Of a stretch of 64,000 bases of DNA, positions 61,301-64,000 are shown one piece after another; position 1 is the first letter of the stretch, and each line of letters opens with the position of its first letter. Under the pieces are notes generated by a model. That model did no database searches. It was not told where the DNA came from and saw only the letters and a program-made list of their open reading frames with translations. The translations under genes were made by a program, and so were the position numbers. The stretch lies in NCBI GenBank assembly GCA_965234325.1, contig OZ248407.1, positions 1,612,001 through 1,676,000 on the forward strand. The letters are read 5' to 3'. The DNA comes from Limnohabitans kasalickyi (GTDB lineage: Bacteria > Pseudomonadota > Gammaproteobacteria > Burkholderiales > Burkholderiaceae_C).

Positions 61301-61785
61301 CGATGCGGAAAAATGCCCGCCAGCAGCAAGGCCACTTCACTGGCACGTGTCGTGTCACCCTGCACCAAGGCTTGGCCCACTGCCCCAGCTTGCGCACCGG
61401 CTAAGGCAATCAGGCCTTGAGACAGTTCTTGCAGCCACGCCAACTTGATGACACCCACAGCCCGGATGACGTTTTGCGTCCAGCCTCGGCTGATCAGCTC
61501 GCACAAATTCAAATAACCTTGGTGGCTCTGCACCAACAGAATCATGCGCGAGGTTTGTGCGGGGTCTTGGGTCAGGCTTTCAAGATAAATTTCTGCGCCA
61601 ATGACCGGCTTGACGCCCTTGCCACGCGTTTCTTTGTAGAACTTGATGGCACCGTACATGTTGTTGATGTCGGTGATGGCCATCGCGGGCTGCTGGTCAG
61701 CGGCCGCCGCTTTCACGACCTCGTCGATGCGGTTGGTTCCATCGACGACAGAAAACTCGGTGTGAAGGCGCAGGTGAACAAACAT
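58312..61785 (-). CDS. dnaE: DNA polymerase III alpha subunit
   Basis: The 1157-residue replicative polymerase. The PHP domain starts FVHLRLHTEFSVVDG. The catalytic palm has PVGPGRGSGAGSLVAYAL and MPDFDIDFCQTNRDRVIDYV with two active Asp, and the third in VKFDFLGLATLTIL. It also has the helix-hairpin-helix region and the C-terminal OB-fold (LLSGIISDMRVINGQRGKLAIF). Length matches E. coli DnaE (1160). The long open frames on the opposite strand of this gene are codon-bias artefacts. Confidence 0.97.
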   Translation of the reverse strand: MFVHLRLHTEFSVVDGTNRIDEVVKAAAADQQPAMAITDINNMYGAIKFYKETRGKGVKPVIGAEIYLESLTQDPAQTSRMILLVQSHQGYLNLCELISRGWTQNVIRAVGVIKLAWLQELSQGLIALAGAQAGAVGQALVQGDTTRASEVALLLAGIFPHRFYMELQRAGRADDEAHVTAAVQLAARLNLPVVATHPIQFTLPDDYEAHEARVCIAEGEILGNQRRVRRFTREQYFKSSEQMEALFADVPSAIANTLEIAKRCNLTLVLGKPQLPNFPIPPVNGVVMSVEDYFRHVSHEGLEARLLHLYPNEAKRNEERPRYVDRLEFELNTILKMGFPGYFLIVGDFIQWAKANGCPVGPGRGSGAGSLVAYALKITDLDPLQYNLLFERFLNPERVSMPDFDIDFCQTNRDRVIDYVKDKYGRAAVSQIATFGTMAARAAIGDVGRVLDMSYTFCKGISGLIPNKPGQHITIAGAIEVEPILAERLAKEDEVKTLLELAQKLEGMTRNVGMHAGGVLIAPGKLTDFCPLYQQPGSESAVSQFDKDDVEAAGLVKFDFLGLATLTILEIAREFIMKRHKGQENFAFENIPLDDGPTYRLFQDGKTEAVFQFESRGMQGMLRDAKPTRLEDLIALNALYRPGPMDLIPSFVARKHGRETIEYPHPMVAEMLSETYGIMVYQEQVMQTAQILGGYSLGGADMLRRAMGKKKAEEMAEHRSIFRAGAAKNSIDQDKADEIFDLMEKFAGYGFNKSHAAAYSLLAYHTGWLKVHYTAEFFCANMTVEMDNTDKLKVLYEDAQKMGLTFESPDVNRGFYRFEPISDKVIRYGLGAIKGSGQQAIEAIVAAREAGGPFSSLFDFCRRVDRSRLNKRTVEALIKAGAFDNLHLNRAELLASVERAFDFAAASEANANQGGLFDMMGDDTHGSSTQEPEVVSVMPWGVKERLTHEKVALGFYISGHLFDEVEREVRRFARTRIEELMDSREPQLLSGIISDMRVINGQRGKLAIFKLDDKSGVIEATADEKTINAFRNSLKDDELVIVMGKAQPDRFSGGLRLVINQVWDLGQARCRFGKYLSVTVNGTAPDVARLLRDHPAKVETSEQGELVRGLGVRFKLLREGATADLQLGESSKFFPSDAALASWMAQAHEGQSQIIYE

Positions 61786-61886
61786 GCAACAGATTGTAGA
61801 GATGACAGGTGGGCACTTGCCGCCTTCAAGGCCTTATGCCTGGGAATATTTCAGGCCAACTCTGACCTGTTTTTGAGTACTCTTGC

Positions 61887-62594
61887 CTACTCTTGAAGAA
61901 GCGCCAGCACTTCAGATTTAAATTCGCGGGTGTACAAAACACCCGCCACCAGCATGGTGGCTAGGACAAACATCGTGGGCGAAAAAAACCAACCCAATGC
62001 GGCAAACGAAAAGTAATAAGCGCGCAAGCCACCGTTGAAGGTTTCGGCGGCCAAGCCTGTCATCGCTGCGGCACGGTCCGCGCAATGCTGGCGGTTGGCC
62101 ACGCCTTCATTTTCAAAACTTGAGGGCGGAGGCATGGCGCCAATCAGCAGGGCCACAAAGGTGTACTGGCGCATCGACCATGAGAATCGAAAGAACGAAT
62201 ACACAAAAATCACCACCAGCACCAAGATCTTGAACTCAAACACCAGCATGGGGGTTTGCTCGGCAAACGGGATTTCTCGCACCAACTCGGCCGCTTTGTC
62301 GGTGGTGCCTAACAGGGCGAACAAGCCGCCCAAAATCAAAATGGTGGTGGAGCAAAAAAACGCGGGCGTGGCCGACAAGGTTTGCGTGATGATGCCGTCC
62401 AGCATGCGCGGGTCACGCGCCGTGGCCTGCAACATCCACAAATGGCGGTAGCGGTTGGTCATCGCCAAAATAGAGTGCTGACCATCGCTCCAATGCTTGG
62501 CAAACAAGGCGTAGCACACCCAAACCAACAGAAAAAAACCAAGGGCAAACCAATCGATCCAGGGTAGCAGTTGAAAAATTTTCATAGTCAACAT
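61887..62594 (-). CDS. DUF599 membrane protein
   Basis: A protein of about 235 residues with four hydrophobic segments (LPWIDWFALGFFLLVWVCYALF; FCSTTILILGGLFALLGT; FKILVLVVIFVYSFFRF; YYFSFAALGWFFSPTMFVLATML). It carries the DUF599 pattern MTNRYRHLWM...RDPRMLDGIITQTL and NRQHCADRAAAMTGLAAETFNGGLRAYYF. Function unknown. ATG 62594 and ATG 62585 are both possible starts. It lies 18 bases downstream of the flavodoxin-family gene on the same strand. Confidence 0.85.
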   Translation of the reverse strand: MLTMKIFQLLPWIDWFALGFFLLVWVCYALFAKHWSDGQHSILAMTNRYRHLWMLQATARDPRMLDGIITQTLSATPAFFCSTTILILGGLFALLGTTDKAAELVREIPFAEQTPMLVFEFKILVLVVIFVYSFFRFSWSMRQYTFVALLIGAMPPPSSFENEGVANRQHCADRAAAMTGLAAETFNGGLRAYYFSFAALGWFFSPTMFVLATMLVAGVLYTREFKSEVLALLQE

Positions 62595-62612
62595 GCTACC
62601 CAAAGAAAGCGC

Positions 62613-63146
62613 TTAACTGCGCAATTTCGCCGCCACAACTGCCACCCGCTCGCCGTAGGCTTTGGCGGTGTCCAAGTCGCCTTGTGGAATGTCAGCCGCT
62701 GGGCTGGTCGGGCCCACTTGGGCCATCAGGCCGGAGTTAGAACCCAAACGGTTGATGGTGCCGTCGTTCATGGCGGGCTGACCCACCCACACCATGCCTT
62801 GCTGCATGGCCAAGGTGATGAAATATTGGATGGTCGACAGTTTGTCGCCGCTGGGGCTGGCCGAGATGGTGAAGCCACCAGCCACTTTGTCTTTCCAAGC
62901 GCTGCCGAACCACTGCTTCGATGTGGCGTCAGCAAATTTCTTGAACTGCCAAGACACGGTGCCCATGTAAGTGGGTGAGCCAAAGATGATGGCGTCAGCG
63001 GCGTTCAAAGCTTCCCACTCGGCATCGGTGATGTTGCCATCTGCGTCAATGGCGACGACGGTGGCTTTCGCGCCTTCGGCCACGAATTGGGCCACGCGTT
63101 GGGTGTGGCCGTAGCCTGAGTGGTAGACAACAACGGTTTTGGTCAT
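62613..63146 (-). CDS. Flavodoxin-family / NAD(P)H:quinone oxidoreductase-like protein
   Basis: A 177-residue FMN protein. The phosphate-binding loop is VVYHSGYGHTQRVAQF, and FGSPTYMGTVSWQFKKFADA and GFTISASPSGDKLSTIQYF follow, as in WrbA/flavodoxin-like quinone reductases. These give two-electron reduction of quinones and limit oxidative stress. A GGAG sequence lies just upstream of ATG 63146. It is 40 bases downstream of the pirin gene; both probably form a stress-linked operon. Confidence 0.87.
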   Translation of the reverse strand: MTKTVVVYHSGYGHTQRVAQFVAEGAKATVVAIDADGNITDAEWEALNAADAIIFGSPTYMGTVSWQFKKFADATSKQWFGSAWKDKVAGGFTISASPSGDKLSTIQYFITLAMQQGMVWVGQPAMNDGTINRLGSNSGLMAQVGPTSPAADIPQGDLDTAKAYGERVAVVAAKLRS

Positions 63147-63186
63147 GAGGAACTCCTGTGAGTGGTTTAAAAAAGAAAGTCAGCGA

Positions 63187-63882
63187 TCAGGCTGCTAAGT
63201 CAAACACCAGCACCTCGGCATCTTGGCCTTGTGTGAGCGTGATGGTCGGTTCGTTGTCCAACAATGCCGCGTCGCCCGTTGACAAAGCCACACCATTCAC
63301 GCTCAAGTTGCCGCGAATCAAGTGAACATAGGCTTTACGTTGCGGGGCGATCTGCAGGGTGGCCGTTTCCGCGCCATCAAACAAACCCGCATACAGCGAC
63401 GCATCGGCGTGAATTTTGACCACCGCGCCCTCTGGGCCTGCAATGCAAGCTAACGCGCCACGCTTGGAAGCTGGCGGCACGGTTTTTTGTTCGTAGCCGG
63501 GGGCAATACCGCGCACATTGGGTTCGATCCAAATTTGGAAAAAGTGCGTCGTTTGATCTGGGGCGTGGTTGAACTCGCTGTGCTGCACACCCGTGCCAGC
63601 GCTCATGCACTGCACATCGCCGGGCGGGATGCCTTTGACGTTGCCCATGCTGTCTTTGTGCGCCAAATTACCGCTCAGCACATAGCTGATGATTTCCATG
63701 TCGCGGTGGCCGTGGGTACCAAAACCGCCACCGGCCGCAATGCGGTCTTCGTTGATGACGCGCAAATTGCCCCAGCCCATGAACTGCGGGTCGTAGTAAC
63801 TGGCGAATGAAAAGCTATGGAACGACTTGAGCCAGCCGTGGTCGGCATAACCGCGATCTTGAGATTTGCGAAAGGTCAGCAT
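63187..63882 (-). CDS. Pirin family protein (YhhW-like quercetinase fold)
   Basis: A 231-residue bicupin. The metal site is in FGTHGHRDMEIISYVLSG (two His) and GTGVQHSEFNH (His and Glu). It opens with the pirin signature FRKSQDRGYADHGWLKSFHSFSFASYYDP. E. coli YhhW, of the same type, has quercetin 2,3-dioxygenase activity in vitro; the physiological substrate is unknown. It has a clear GGAG upstream and a divergent gene at 63986. Confidence 0.92.
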   Translation of the reverse strand: MLTFRKSQDRGYADHGWLKSFHSFSFASYYDPQFMGWGNLRVINEDRIAAGGGFGTHGHRDMEIISYVLSGNLAHKDSMGNVKGIPPGDVQCMSAGTGVQHSEFNHAPDQTTHFFQIWIEPNVRGIAPGYEQKTVPPASKRGALACIAGPEGAVVKIHADASLYAGLFDGAETATLQIAPQRKAYVHLIRGNLSVNGVALSTGDAALLDNEPTITLTQGQDAEVLVFDLAA

Positions 63883-63953
63883 GGTTTTTTCTCCTAAGCC
63901 TGAACTTTAGGCGCTTCGCGGGCCTTGGCCGTGCATCGCATTTGATGGCATCA

Positions 63954-63968
63954 TTCAAATTATTTGAA
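63954..63968. promoter_or_regulatory. Palindromic operator between pirin and divergent gene
   Basis: TTCAAAT-T-ATTTGAA is a perfect 7-bp inverted repeat in the 103-base gap, 17 bases before the divergent ATG. It fits a LysR-type or similar dimer site controlling the pirin/flavodoxin operon. Confidence 0.5.
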
Positions 63969-63985
63969 CGATCAGAGCGCTTGAC

Positions 63986-64000
63986 ATGAACTCCCCCCGC
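63986..64000 (+). CDS. Start of a divergent gene, cut by the window edge
   Basis: Only MNSPR is visible after ATG 63986. The arrangement (divergent from pirin, with a palindrome between) makes a LysR-type regulator likely, but five codons cannot show the family. Confidence 0.3.

Noticed and set aside
1..64000. CRISPR arrays, rRNA genes, toxin-antitoxin pairs or a complete prophage
   Set aside because: I saw no regularly spaced repeats, no rRNA sequence, no phage structural genes and no paired small toxin/antitoxin frames.

Overview
The window looks like a chromosomal segment from a betaproteobacterium of the order Burkholderiales, most likely a Comamonadaceae relative (Limnohabitans/Rhodoferax type). 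The reasons are the homodimeric pyruvate-dehydrogenase-type E1, a Bug/TTT-type periplasmic binding protein, the hupB / tRNA-Val / ppiD / tRNA-His block, dnaE next to pgsA, and the general style of the proteins. The genus assignment is inference. All family calls come from reading motifs by eye; no database was searched.

Layout. 1-10.4 kb: 5' part of an aceE/mdeB-like E1 gene with a divergent Lrp regulator, a double-cupin protein, two small stress proteins (CsbD, BON), a poly-HAMP chemoreceptor, a CrtI-type desaturase translationally coupled to an ABC-2 exporter, a LON-domain protein and PsiE. 10.4-15.8 kb: an AttH-like lipocalin with its FtsX/LolD-type ABC transporter, then selD. 15.9-33.1 kb: a large catabolic block. 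A leftward run (lipocalin-like protein, hydratase, Rieske oxygenase, TTT binding protein, SDR, hydrolase lipoprotein) faces a rightward run (Baeyer-Villiger monooxygenase, MarR, hydrolase, LivHMGF transporter, SDR, LivK-type binding protein) that ends in a strong terminator. A luciferase-like monooxygenase, a TetR regulator and another SDR follow. Together these could import and degrade a cyclic or aromatic ketone, but the substrate is unknown.

33.2-46.5 kb: an Upf1-like helicase, folB, a possible small coupled ORF, and a coq7-like gene. Next is a visibly GC-richer block (amidohydrolase, SsuABC/TauABC-type importer, PuuE-like deacetylase, amidase) that probably handles a cyclic amide or nucleobase-like nitrogen source. 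It ends at a decayed IS3-type transposase fragment. An AT-richer arsenic operon follows: arsR, LMW-phosphatase-type arsC, aquaglyceroporin, glutaredoxin-type arsC, arsH. It has no ArsB/Acr3 pump.

46.5-51.3 kb: a four-gene signalling operon related to the SiaABCD partner-switch of Pseudomonas (SiaB kinase, SiaC, SpoIIE/PP2C phosphatase). Its output enzyme is a class III nucleotide cyclase instead of the GGDEF diguanylate cyclase SiaD, and its phosphatase has a soluble, unrecognised sensor region in place of the membrane/HAMP input. This is the most interesting system in the window. Just downstream, about 0.9 kb of gene-free DNA carries a 25-bp copy of the tRNA-His 3' end plus paired TTAGCACT repeats. 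This reads as the scar of an integrative element.

51.2-64 kb: mainly housekeeping genes (tRNA-His, ppiD, tRNA-Val, hupB, pgsA, dnaE). Between them are a tartrate/malate-type dehydrogenase, a fluoroacetate-dehalogenase-like hydrolase with a divergent LysR regulator, an EamA exporter, a DUF599 membrane protein, a flavodoxin-family protein, a pirin, and the first codons of a divergent gene at the right edge.
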